A stretch of DNA of 17,672 bases from Alcaligenaceae bacterium (GTDB lineage: Bacteria > Pseudomonadota > Gammaproteobacteria > Burkholderiales > Burkholderiaceae_B). The stretch covers positions 1-17,672 of the forward strand of contig JAJUJN010000008.1 of assembly GCA_029265335.1 (NCBI GenBank), read 5' to 3'. Made by a program: the position numbers and the translations under genes. Below, piece by piece: positions 6,364 to 13,657 of this stretch (its first letter is position 1; each line of letters starts with the position of its first letter). The notes under the pieces are model-generated. The model ran no database searches, was not told the origin of the DNA, and was given only the letters and a program-made list of their open reading frames with translations.

Positions 6364-7149
6364 ATGAGTAAACATCAAGCGCGCAAGCGTTTCGGGCAAC
6401 ATTTCCTGGCCGACGACTCGGTCATCGAGCAGATTGTGCGGGCCATCGCTCCCAACCCCGACGACAATGTGGTCGAGATCGGGCCGGGTTTGTCAGCCCT
6501 CACTCAGCCGCTCTTGCAGCGCCTGCACAAGCTGCAGGTGGTCGAGCTCGACCGCGATCTTGCGCAGCGTCTGCGCCAGCAATGGCCGGCCGACAGGTTG
6601 GAGGTGGTAGAAGCCGATGTCCTTGAGGTGGACTTTTCACGGTTCGGGCCCGACCTCAGAGTGGTAGGCAACCTGCCGTACAACATTTCCACGCCGCTGC
6701 TGTTTCACTTGCTGTCCCAGGCCGAGCAAGTACGCGACCAACATTTCATGCTGCAACGTGAAGTGGTGGATCGCATGGTGGCCCGGCCCGGGCAAGCTGC
6801 CTATGGCCGGCTGGCTGTGATGTTGCAGGCTCGTTATCGGATGGTGAAGTTATTCGATGTGTCGCCGGACGCTTTCGATCCGCCTCCGCGTGTGGTTTCC
6901 GCCGTGGTGCGCATGCGGCCGCTGGGCCAAGATCGCCCGCAGGCGCGTGACGCCGCCTTGTTTGCCGCGTTGGTGAGTCGAGCCTTTACGCAGCGGCGCA
7001 AGATGCTTCGCAAGGCCTTGGGCGACTGGGCAAATGTGCTGCCATGGCCGGAGCTCGAGGTGGAGCCCACCCATCGTGCCGAGCAGGTGTCGGTTGCGCA
7101 GTTCATCATCATGGCAGACGCATTGCATGCCGCGGGTATCCGCCTTTGA
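6364..7149 (+). CDS. rsmA: 16S rRNA (adenine1518-N6/adenine1519-N6)-dimethyltransferase
   Basis: RsmA (KsgA) dimethylates the two adjacent adenines in the 3'-end hairpin of 16S rRNA late in small-subunit assembly, using S-adenosylmethionine in the cytoplasm. The 261-residue length is standard. Family hallmarks are in order: RFGQHFL at 9-15, the SAM-binding [10 protein letters not shown] at 38-47, acidic ELD at 61-63 for ribose contact, and the catalytic NLPY at 103-106. A C-terminal helical domain follows. The ATG start lacks a strong ribosome site, but the protein begins exactly where the family does. Loss of this activity classically gives kasugamycin resistance. In many proteobacteria the gene follows lptD-surA-pdxA; here it is flanked by an unrelated serine hydrolase gene and by pyk 83 bp downstream. 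Confidence 0.99.
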   Translation: MSKHQARKRFGQHFLADDSVIEQIVRAIAPNPDDNVVEIGPGLSALTQPLLQRLHKLQVVELDRDLAQRLRQQWPADRLEVVEADVLEVDFSRFGPDLRVVGNLPYNISTPLLFHLLSQAEQVRDQHFMLQREVVDRMVARPGQAAYGRLAVMLQARYRMVKLFDVSPDAFDPPPRVVSAVVRMRPLGQDRPQARDAALFAALVSRAFTQRRKMLRKALGDWANVLPWPELEVEPTHRAEQVSVAQFIIMADALHAAGIRL

Positions 7150-7214
7150 ACGGTTGGATTTCGTATCGATTCTCGGGCCTGTATCTCGAATATCCCTCCC
7201 CCCCAGCACGCTAA

Positions 7215-7227
7215 CTCCGCAGCGGAG
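7215..7227. promoter_or_regulatory. 13-bp palindrome covering the pyk ribosome binding site
   Basis: CTCCGC-A-GCGGAG is a perfect palindrome around a single central base. Its right arm contains the GGAG that serves as the ribosome site, ending five bases before the pyk ATG. In RNA it could fold as CTCC/GGAG with a five-base loop and hide the site; in DNA it could be a protein target. It is seen directly; the function is unproven. Confidence 0.4.
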
Positions 7228-7232
7228 ATCCC

Positions 7233-8678
7233 ATGACAGTTCGTCGTACGAAAGTGGTGGCAACCTTGGGGCCGGCCACCGATTCCCTGGAACAGATCGA
7301 GGCCCTGGTGGCCGCTGGTCTCGACGTGGCCCGTCTCAACTTTTCGCACGGTACGGCCGAGGAGCATGCGCGTCGCGCTGCCTGGGTGCGCCAGGCGGCC
7401 GAACGGCAGCAACGCTATGTTGCGCTGATGGGCGATTTGCAAGGCCCGAAGATACGCATCTCGCGATTCCAGCAAGGCAAGGTGCAGCTACAACGTGGTA
7501 GCGAATTTGTGCTGTCACGCCACCACCCCGAGAATGCCGGCACCGCCGCAATAGTCTGGGTGGACTACCCGCAGTTGATCGATGATTGCCGGGTGGGCGA
7601 TGAGCTGCTGCTCGACGACGGCCGCATCGTGCTCAGAGTCACCGCGGTGGAAGACGGGCAGGTGCGCACCCAAGTGGAAGAGGGTGGGGAGCTTTCTGAT
7701 CGCAAAGGTGTGAACCGGCGCGGCGGCGGGCTTTCGGCGCCGACGCTCACCGATAAAGACCGCGCCGACATTCGGGTGGCGGCCGAGCTCGGCGTGGAAT
7801 TCGTGGCGGTGTCGTTCGTGCGTCAGGGCAGCGACATCGACGCCACCCGGCAACTGGTTCGGGCGGCTGGCAGCGATGCCTGGCTGATTGCCAAGATCGA
7901 GCGGGCCGAGGCGGTGGCCAACGACGACACCCTCAACGACATCATCGCCGCCAGCGATGGGGTGATGGTGGCGCGTGGCGATCTGGGCGTGGAAGTGGGT
8001 GACGCGGAACTGGTGGGCATCCAGAAGCGCATCATCCAACACGCCCGTACCCTGAACAAGTTGGTTATCACCGCCACCCAAATGATGGAATCGATGATCG
8101 CCAGCCCCATTCCCACCCGTGCAGAGGTGTCTGATGTGGCCAATGCCGTGCTCGACCATACCGACGCGGTGATGTTGTCGGCCGAGACGGCTTCGGGTCG
8201 GTTCCCCATCGAAGCCGTGCGTGCCATGGCCCGGGTTTGCCTGGGCGCCGAGCGTCATCCTATCAGCAGCCGTTCACACCACCGTCTTGGCGAGGTGTTT
8301 TCGCGTCGCGACGAAACCATCGCCTTGGCAGCCATGTACGCCGCCAACCACTACCCGGGTGTGAAGGCTATTGTGTCGCTCACGGAGAGCGGTCACACGC
8401 CGCTCATCATGTCGCGCATTCGGTCGGCGGTGCCGATCTTCGCCTTCTCACGCCATGCGGGCACCCGGTGCCGGATGGCAATGGTGCGCGGGGTGCGTGC
8501 CGTGGCGTTCGACCCTCATCAATACGAAGCCGCGGAACTACCTTGGGCGGTGCTCGATTGTTTGATGCAGCGCCACGATGTCGAGCCTGGCGACGCCATC
8601 ATTCTTACCCATGGCGACAGCCGCGCCGAGAGCGGCGGCACCAACAGCCTGACCATCTGGAGCGTGCCGGAAGCCTAG
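7233..8678 (+). CDS. pyk: Pyruvate kinase
   Basis: Catalyses the last step of glycolysis, phosphoenolpyruvate plus ADP to pyruvate plus ATP, in the cytoplasm. The 481-residue length fits the bacterial family. Motifs: TKVVATLGPAT at 6-16, RLNFSHG at 34-40 (substrate and potassium contacts), the active-site AKIERAE with K221 and metal-binding E223, the ARGDLGVE glycine loop downstream, and ITATQMMESM at 279-288. A beta-barrel B domain sits between about 70 and 170, and a C-terminal regulatory domain runs from about 350. The ATG follows GGAG five bases upstream. rsmA lies 83 bp before it, and the SpmAB-like gene converges with only 10 bp between stops. Sequence alone does not say which effector, if any, activates this isozyme. 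Confidence 0.99.
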   Translation: MTVRRTKVVATLGPATDSLEQIEALVAAGLDVARLNFSHGTAEEHARRAAWVRQAAERQQRYVALMGDLQGPKIRISRFQQGKVQLQRGSEFVLSRHHPENAGTAAIVWVDYPQLIDDCRVGDELLLDDGRIVLRVTAVEDGQVRTQVEEGGELSDRKGVNRRGGGLSAPTLTDKDRADIRVAAELGVEFVAVSFVRQGSDIDATRQLVRAAGSDAWLIAKIERAEAVANDDTLNDIIAASDGVMVARGDLGVEVGDAELVGIQKRIIQHARTLNKLVITATQMMESMIASPIPTRAEVSDVANAVLDHTDAVMLSAETASGRFPIEAVRAMARVCLGAERHPISSRSHHRLGEVFSRRDETIALAAMYAANHYPGVKAIVSLTESGHTPLIMSRIRSAVPIFAFSRHAGTRCRMAMVRGVRAVAFDPHQYEAAELPWAVLDCLMQRHDVEPGDAIILTHGDSRAESGGTNSLTIWSVPEA

Positions 8679-8688
8679 GCTGCGAGCC

Positions 8689-9915
8689 TCAGCCGAAAAA
8701 CCAATAGCACACGCCAATGGCCGCCAGCATGCCGGCCACGTCAGCGGTGAGCGCACAGCCCACAGCGTGGCGACTGCGCTGTATGCCCACTGCACCGAAA
8801 TAAACTGCCAGCACGTAAAACGTGGTTTCGGTGCTGCCTTGCATGGTTGCCGCGAGCAGAGCCGGGAAGCTGTCAACGCCATGGGTCTGCATGGTTTCGA
8901 TCATCATGGCGCGCGCGCCGCTGCCCGAGAACGGCCGGGTGAGGGCGGTGGGCAGCGCTTCCACAAAACGAGTGTCCCAGCCCAGCGCGCTCACGCCGTA
9001 TCGAATGAGATCCAACAAGGCGTCGAGTGCGCCCGAGGCGCGCAGGACGCCGATGGCGCAAAGCATTGCCACCAGATAGGGCAACAGGCTGCGGGTGATG
9101 TCGAAACCTTCTTTGGCGCCCTCGATGAAAGCGTCGTAAACCGGAAGTCGACGCCAGGCGCCCACCAGCAAAAATACGATGATGAGCGCGAAGAGCAGGA
9201 GGTTGCCCAACAAGGCGGAGAGGCTGGCCAACGCGGCGCTGGTGAGGCCCGCCAGAAATGTCATGAAGGCGCCCAGCAAGAGCGCCGTGCCACCCAGCCA
9301 CAGCAGAACGACGGGGTCATGCAGGCGGAGCCGCTGCACGGCTGCCACCACCAGAAGGGCGGTGAGACTGGAGGCAGAGGTGGCCAATAATATCGGCAAG
9401 AACACCAGTGCCGGGTCGGCTGCGCCCTGCTGCAAGCGATACATGAAGATCGTGACCGGCAATAGCGTGAGCGACGAGGTGTTGAGTGTCAGGAACAGAA
9501 TCTGCGCGTTGGTGGCGGTGTCGGGGCGGGGGTTCAGCTCCTGCAACGAACGCATGGCGCGCAGGCCGATGGGCGTAGCGGCGTTATCGAGCCCCAGCCC
9601 GTTGGCAGCAAAGTTCATGGTGATCAGGCCCAGAGCCGGGTGGCCTCGAGGCACTTCGGGCATGAGCCGGGCAAACAAAGGCGCGAGCCAGCGCGCGAGG
9701 GTGTCTACCAGGCCCGCTCGTTCAGCAATGCGCAGGAAGCCCAGCCATAGGGTAAGCGTGCCGAAAAGCACGATCATCACATCGACCGATACGCGGGCCA
9801 TGTCGAACAGCGCGTCGATCATCGCGCTGAACACGCCGGGGTCGCCCAGCCACCAGCGGATCATGGCGGAGACCGCCGCGATGAGGAAGAACGCCAGCCA
9901 GAGCGCGTTGAGCAT
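8689..9915 (-). CDS. Nucleoside-recognition (Gate) domain membrane protein, SpmA-SpmB fusion
   Basis: A 408-residue polytopic membrane protein that looks like spore maturation proteins SpmA and SpmB joined in one chain. The N-terminal half (about 1-205) holds the SpmA-type motif NGLGLDNAATPIGLRAM at about 110-126. The C-terminal half (about 230-408) holds SpmB-type GSTETTFYVLAVYFGAVGI near 360-378 and a loop with RPFSGSGARAMM. About ten hydrophobic helices are visible. Such nucleoside-recognition or gate domains also occur in concentrative nucleoside transporters and FeoB, so transport is plausible, but the substrate is unknown. In Bacillus the pair acts in spore core dehydration; this genome has no reason to sporulate, and fused forms are known in Gram-negative bacteria. 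Convergent with pyk, divergent from cls. Confidence 0.87.
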   Translation of the reverse strand: MLNALWLAFFLIAAVSAMIRWWLGDPGVFSAMIDALFDMARVSVDVMIVLFGTLTLWLGFLRIAERAGLVDTLARWLAPLFARLMPEVPRGHPALGLITMNFAANGLGLDNAATPIGLRAMRSLQELNPRPDTATNAQILFLTLNTSSLTLLPVTIFMYRLQQGAADPALVFLPILLATSASSLTALLVVAAVQRLRLHDPVVLLWLGGTALLLGAFMTFLAGLTSAALASLSALLGNLLLFALIIVFLLVGAWRRLPVYDAFIEGAKEGFDITRSLLPYLVAMLCAIGVLRASGALDALLDLIRYGVSALGWDTRFVEALPTALTRPFSGSGARAMMIETMQTHGVDSFPALLAATMQGSTETTFYVLAVYFGAVGIQRSRHAVGCALTADVAGMLAAIGVCYWFFG

Positions 9916-10004
9916 GAACCCCCCGTTGGATGCGCAAGGATTCTAACAGTGCCCTGGATAGGATAAGATCGGTCGGTTTGTGTTCAACCGGCCGGAATTT
10001 GCAT

Positions 10005-11468
10005 TTGGATACTCTTCTGCGCGACCTTCACATTTTCCTGACGGATTATTGGCCGCATCTGGCGGTGGTGCTGAGCGTGAGTGCAGGAGCAGCGGCCGCC
10101 ATCCATGCGGCCATGACCAAACGCGATGTACGGGCGGCGATCGGCTGGGTTGCGCTCGCACTGTTTTCACCCCTCTTCGGCGCTTTTCTCTATTTGGTCG
10201 CTGGAGTGAACCGGGTGCGTCAGAGCAAGATGGCGCAGTTGCGCGACGCTGCAGACCCTCTGATCAATCGCGCGAACTTTCATTCCATCGACGACGAGAA
10301 CGACCCGGTACCTCTGCACCTGCGCTGTCTTTTGCGCCTGGGCGACGAAGTCAGTCAGTTCCCCTTATTGATGGGTAACCGCGTCACGCCGCTTTCAGGT
10401 GGCGACGAGGCTTACCCTGCCATGCTCGAAGGCATCCGCAAGGCCAAACGCACGGTGGCGCTGGGCAGTTATATTTTCGATAACGATGCCATCGGTCGTC
10501 AGTTCGTGGAAGCTCTGGCCGACGCACGAGCGCGCGGCGTGGAAATCCGGGTGTTGATCGATTCGATCGGGGCGCGCTATTCGCGCCCTACCATTCGGCG
10601 CCCATTGCGCAAGGCGGGGATTCGGGTGGGGCTCTTCATGAGCGACATGCTGGGCTTGCGCCTGCCGTATGCCAATTTGCGCAGTCACCGCAAGGTGCTG
10701 GTGATCGACGGCGTGTTGGGCTTCACAGGCGGCATGAACATTCGAGCGGGATTCATGAAGGCCTACAGCAAGGGCCAGCCAGCGCACGATGCGCACTTTC
10801 GGGTAGAAGGCCCCGCGGTGGCGCAGCTCATGACCGTATTTGCCCACGATTGGGAGTTCACCACTCGCGAAAGTCTGCAAAACAGTTTGTGGTTTCCAGC
10901 TACCCAGGCCTACACCGATGGGGTGCCGGTGCGGGTGGTAGCCTCCGGGCCCGACCGCAATCTTGGCCGCACCCGCGACATGCTGTTGGGCGCTTTTTCG
11001 GTGGCCCAACACCATATTCGCTTGCAGACCCCATACTTTTTGCCCGATGTCACTTTGATTTCCGCCCTCACCATCGCTGCCCAGCGGGGTGTTGAGGTCG
11101 ATGTGGTGATACCGGGCAATAACAACCTGCGCCTGGTGGATTACGCCATGACGGCCCAGCTCGATCAGCTGGTAGAAAAAGGCGTGCGCATCTGGCGCGT
11201 GCCGGGCGAGTTCGATCACGCCAAACTTCTGACCATCGACGGCGCCTGGAGCTACGTGGGCTCGTCCAACCTCGATTCTCGAAGCTTGCGCCTTAATTTC
11301 GAGCTCGATATGGAGGTGCATGACATCGCCTTGGCGCAATGGATCGAGAACCGTATCGATTCCGCGATCGAACACGCCCACCGACAAACGCTGGAGCAGT
11401 TGGCCGGCAAACCGTTCTTCAAGCGGTTGCGCAACAAGATCATCTGGCTGGCTTCGCCCTATTTGTAG
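10005..11468 (+). CDS. cls: Cardiolipin synthase, phospholipase D superfamily
   Basis: Membrane-bound ClsA-type enzyme that condenses two phosphatidylglycerols into cardiolipin and glycerol. Numbered from a TTG start at 10005 it has 487 residues, the usual size. Two membrane helices and a PLDc_N segment ending in PLFGAFLYLVAG fill the first 75 residues. The two catalytic motifs are SHRKVLVID (H228, K230, D235) and DHAKLLTID (H405, K407, D412), each followed by the usual glycine/serine/asparagine stretch (GGMN, GSSNLDSRS). An upstream ATG at 9930 is open in frame, but it adds 25 residues with no family character, has no ribosome site, and leaves only 14 bp to the divergent SpmAB-like gene. The TTG has GGAA seven bases before it and begins MDTLLRDLHIFL, a typical N-terminus. 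The start is therefore likely but unproven. Confidence 0.95.
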   Translation: MDTLLRDLHIFLTDYWPHLAVVLSVSAGAAAAIHAAMTKRDVRAAIGWVALALFSPLFGAFLYLVAGVNRVRQSKMAQLRDAADPLINRANFHSIDDENDPVPLHLRCLLRLGDEVSQFPLLMGNRVTPLSGGDEAYPAMLEGIRKAKRTVALGSYIFDNDAIGRQFVEALADARARGVEIRVLIDSIGARYSRPTIRRPLRKAGIRVGLFMSDMLGLRLPYANLRSHRKVLVIDGVLGFTGGMNIRAGFMKAYSKGQPAHDAHFRVEGPAVAQLMTVFAHDWEFTTRESLQNSLWFPATQAYTDGVPVRVVASGPDRNLGRTRDMLLGAFSVAQHHIRLQTPYFLPDVTLISALTIAAQRGVEVDVVIPGNNNLRLVDYAMTAQLDQLVEKGVRIWRVPGEFDHAKLLTIDGAWSYVGSSNLDSRSLRLNFELDMEVHDIALAQWIENRIDSAIEHAHRQTLEQLAGKPFFKRLRNKIIWLASPYL

Positions 11469-11483
11469 GGCGCAATTGCTTCA

Positions 11484-11513
11484 CCGGATTCACCCTGATC
11501 CGGAGAGGGTTTT
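11484..11513 (+). terminator. Possible weak terminator after cls
   Basis: Just past the cls stop, CCGGAT and ATCCGG (11484-11503) can pair with an eight-base loop. Alternatively ACCCT and AGGGT (11492-11510) can pair and are followed by TTT. The two folds exclude each other, and the T-run is short. Function is uncertain. Confidence 0.35.
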
Positions 11514-11538
11514 CAGTCGAGCGCGGGGGGCGTTGATG

Positions 11539-11544
11539 TATGAT
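11539..11544 (+). promoter_or_regulatory. Possible -10 element of the peroxiredoxin gene
   Basis: TATGAT matches the sigma-70 -10 consensus at five of six positions and lies 44 bp before the peroxiredoxin ATG. No convincing -35 is seen 16-18 bp upstream, so an activator-dependent promoter is possible. It lies within the partial palindrome ATGATCGATTCAT. Confidence 0.3.
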
Positions 11545-11588
11545 CGATTCATGCGGCCCGGGGGTCGCCTGGTTAACGGGAGGTCATC

Positions 11589-12245
11589 ATGTCACTGCGT
11601 TTGAACGATATCGCACCCAACTTCACCGCCAATTCCACGGCGGGTGAAATCACATTCCACGACTGGATGGGCGACAGCTACGCTATCCTCTTTTCTCACC
11701 CGCGCGACTTCACGCCGGTGTGTACCACCGAATTCGGTGCTGTGACCCGCCTGGTGCCCGAGTTTGCCAAGCGCAACACCAAGGTCATGGGCGTATCGGT
11801 AGATAGTGTGGAAGATCACAAAAAGTGGATACGCGACATCGAAGCCTTTGCGGGTACCCAGGCCGACTTCCCCATTATCGATGACACCTCGCTCAAGGTG
11901 TCCAAGCTCTACAACATGCTGCCGGCCGAAGCTTATCTGCCCGACGGACGCACACCCGCCGACAGTGCCACGGTGCGCACAGTATTCATCATCGGCCCCG
12001 ACAAAAAGATCCGTCTCACACTGTCGTATCCCATGTCGGTGGGGCGCAATTTTGCCGAAATCCTGCGCGCGCTCGATGCCGTTCAGGCCACCGATGGTGT
12101 GGCCATCGCCACGCCGGCCGACTGGGTGCCGGGCGAAGATGTCATCGTGGCGCTGAGCCTCAACGATGAGCAAGCCCGCGAAAAGTTTGGTGAGCTCGAC
12201 ATCAAGTTGCCCTACCTGCGGTTTGCCAAGGCGCCCACCAAGTAA
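11589..12245 (+). CDS. 1-Cys peroxiredoxin, Prx6 type
   Basis: Thiol peroxidase that reduces hydrogen peroxide and organic hydroperoxides in the cytoplasm. The 218-residue length and long C-terminal domain fit the Prx6 subfamily. The active-site signature is HPRDFTPVCTTEFG at 37-50, with peroxidatic C45 in the PxxxT/SxxC pattern. It is the only cysteine in the protein, so there is no resolving cysteine and an outside thiol or other reductant must recycle it. The ATG follows a strong GGGAGG ribosome site six bases upstream. The gene is single: cls ends 120 bp before it and a strong terminator follows 37 bp after its stop. Pseudomonas LsfA is a well-known relative. Placement some 7 kb from the sulfide locus does not by itself link the two. 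Confidence 0.96.
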   Translation: MSLRLNDIAPNFTANSTAGEITFHDWMGDSYAILFSHPRDFTPVCTTEFGAVTRLVPEFAKRNTKVMGVSVDSVEDHKKWIRDIEAFAGTQADFPIIDDTSLKVSKLYNMLPAEAYLPDGRTPADSATVRTVFIIGPDKKIRLTLSYPMSVGRNFAEILRALDAVQATDGVAIATPADWVPGEDVIVALSLNDEQAREKFGELDIKLPYLRFAKAPTK

Positions 12246-12282
12246 GGCCCAGCTGAAGTTGCTGCGGGCAACCTTAGCGGAA

Positions 12283-12308
12283 GCCCCGCCCCGAGCGGGG
12301 CATTTTTT
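12283..12308 (+). terminator. Rho-independent terminator of the peroxiredoxin gene
   Basis: GCCCCGC (12283-12289) and GCGGGGC (12295-12301) form a perfect 7-bp GC stem with a five-base CCCGA loop, followed by A and six T. It begins 38 bp after the peroxiredoxin stop. This is a canonical intrinsic terminator and isolates the gene downstream, which must have its own promoter in the remaining 120 bp. Confidence 0.94.
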
Positions 12309-12429
12309 ATCGGTTGGCGATTTGTCAGATTTCCGGCGCTCTGGCAAGGTAGCGGGCGCGACACTTTTTTTGTTGTTTCCCGCCTGCCTAGCGTAGGTCT
12401 GTCTCCGTTCATCCAGGAAGTATTGCCGC

Positions 12430-13122
12430 ATGTTTCGCAGATCCTCCTCCAACGCCTTCAAACCTTACGCGCTGCGCTCTGGCAAGCCACAGAGACGGGT
12501 GCCGGGGTGGCTCATTTGGTTGTTGATCGGCATTATTCTGGGAATTGGCGGCATTATTTTTGTGCAGCAGAACTACATGCCGCCCCGGCTGAGCGCTCAG
12601 GAATCGGCCCGCATCACTCAGCATATGGCGCAGGTACAGTTGGTTTTGCGCAACACCCAACAGCAGCTAGAAGAGGCCACGCAAGACATTCAACGGCGTG
12701 AAGCCGAACGCCAGGAGATGGCTACAGAGCTGGAGGAGGCGCGGGCGGCATTGGCCCCCCTGCAGCAAGATCTCTTGCTGTTGCTCGAAGCCCTGCCTCC
12801 CGATCCGCGCGGCGGCAATCTGCAAATTCGAGCAGGTCGCTTTTATAACGAAAACGACGCGCTCGATTACCACGTGGTGCTCACCGCCGATGGCAACAAC
12901 CGTTTCAATGGCAGCGTACAGTTCGCTGTCGAAGGCCGTTATCCCAGCGGTCGGGTGGGTACGGTAGAGCTCGATCCACTGCCTTTGCAAATGAACCGCT
13001 TCGACAATGTGCACGGCCAGGTGCCGCTACCCGACGGCATGCGGGCGCGCCAGATCACCATACGAGTGCTGGACTCATCTGGCCGGCAGCAGGCCATGCG
13101 GGTGATCAACACCCGCAACTGA
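12430..13122 (+). CDS. Bitopic coiled-coil protein of unknown function (possibly DUF6776)
   Basis: A 230-residue protein I recognise only as a conserved betaproteobacterial type, possibly the DUF6776 family. Layout: a basic N-terminus (RRSSS, RSGKPQRR) in the cytoplasm, one membrane helix at about 27-45, a charged, glutamine-rich coiled coil at about 55-120 with many E and R heptad positions, and a C-terminal beta-rich periplasmic domain (about 128-230). There are no cysteines and no catalytic motif. The arrangement resembles division or envelope scaffold proteins, but no function can be given. An AGGAAG ribosome site lies nine bases before the ATG. The gene is alone, behind the peroxiredoxin terminator and converging on gloA. 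No clear promoter was recognised in the gap upstream. Confidence 0.82.
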   Translation: MFRRSSSNAFKPYALRSGKPQRRVPGWLIWLLIGIILGIGGIIFVQQNYMPPRLSAQESARITQHMAQVQLVLRNTQQQLEEATQDIQRREAERQEMATELEEARAALAPLQQDLLLLLEALPPDPRGGNLQIRAGRFYNENDALDYHVVLTADGNNRFNGSVQFAVEGRYPSGRVGTVELDPLPLQMNRFDNVHGQVPLPDGMRARQITIRVLDSSGRQQAMRVINTRN

Positions 13123-13146
13123 GGGCTGCGCTCAGCGCTGGGTACG

Positions 13147-13170
13147 CTGTGGCCACTGTGGCCACTGTGG
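13147..13170. repeat. 9-bp tandem repeat
   Basis: CTGTGGCCA is repeated twice and followed by a partial third copy CTGTGG, without mismatch. It lies in the 136-bp gap between the convergent coiled-coil gene and gloA. Each unit contains the palindrome TGGCCA. Copy number could vary between strains, but no gene would change frame. Confidence 0.75.
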
Positions 13171-13206
13171 CGCCCACCTTTCACCTTTTACCGCCACACC
13201 TCCAAC

Positions 13207-13245
13207 GTGAGCTCACCGCTAGCCCCAGGGCAGCCGGGAGCTCAC
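13207..13245. terminator. Long hairpin between convergent genes
   Basis: GTGAGCTC (13207-13214) pairs with GAGCTCAC (13238-13245). Inside, CCG pairs with CGG next to a one-base bulge, and GCCC pairs with GGGC near the tip. The hairpin ends 13 bp from the gloA stop. No T-run follows on either strand, so it is not a classical terminator but may act with Rho or protect 3' ends of both converging transcripts. Confidence 0.5.
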
Positions 13246-13258
13246 TTGCGTTGATCTG

Positions 13259-13654
13259 TTAGTCGACGCGTCCGCTGCGCTCGATGAATTCGATCTTGTA
13301 ACCGTCGGGATCTTCGACGAAGGCAATCACGGTGCTGCCATGTTTCATGGGGCCGGCTTCGCGGGTGACTTTGCCACCACGTTCTTTCACTTGGGCACAG
13401 AGTGCGGCCGCGTCTTCCACTTCGAGCGCAATGTGCCCGTAGCCATCGCCCAGGTCGTAGCTGTCGGTGTCCCAATTATGGGTGAGTTCGAGCACGGCGC
13501 CTTCGTCTTCTTCCTGATAGCCCACAAAGGCCAGGGTGAAGCGGCCCTCGGGGTAGTCTTTGCGTCGCAGCATTCTCATGCCCAGCACGCGGGTATAGAA
13601 GTCGAGAGAACGCTCGAGGTCGCCAACGCGCAACATGGTGTGAAGGATACGCAT
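13259..13654 (-). CDS. gloA: Lactoylglutathione lyase (glyoxalase I)
   Basis: Converts the hemithioacetal of methylglyoxal and glutathione into S-lactoylglutathione, the first step of methylglyoxal detoxification in the cytoplasm. The 131-residue chain has two beta-alpha-beta-beta-beta modules and aligns without gaps to the short bacterial form. The four metal ligands are H5, E56, H74 and E122, the same numbering as in E. coli GloA, a nickel enzyme; the extra loops of the zinc (eukaryotic or Pseudomonas GloA3) type are absent, so nickel or cobalt dependence is likely. It starts three bases after the stop of the DUF45 peptidase gene and is the last gene of the glyS operon, followed by a long hairpin. 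Confidence 0.98.
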   Translation of the reverse strand: MRILHTMLRVGDLERSLDFYTRVLGMRMLRRKDYPEGRFTLAFVGYQEEDEGAVLELTHNWDTDSYDLGDGYGHIALEVEDAAALCAQVKERGGKVTREAGPMKHGSTVIAFVEDPDGYKIEFIERSGRVD

Positions 13655-13657
13655 GAA

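Noticed and set aside
7515..8258. A 247-codon leftward frame opposite pyk
   Set aside because: It is rich in His and Gly as expected for a shadow frame and overlaps the conserved catalytic core of pyruvate kinase.
8677..8689. AGGCT-GCG-AGCCT hairpin between pyk and the SpmAB-like gene as a terminator
   Set aside because: It is a short stem with a three-base loop overlapping both stop codons, and no T-run is present.
10395..11387. A 330-codon leftward frame opposite cls
   Set aside because: It is the antisense of the catalytic HKD region, shows no domain, and cls itself is unambiguous.
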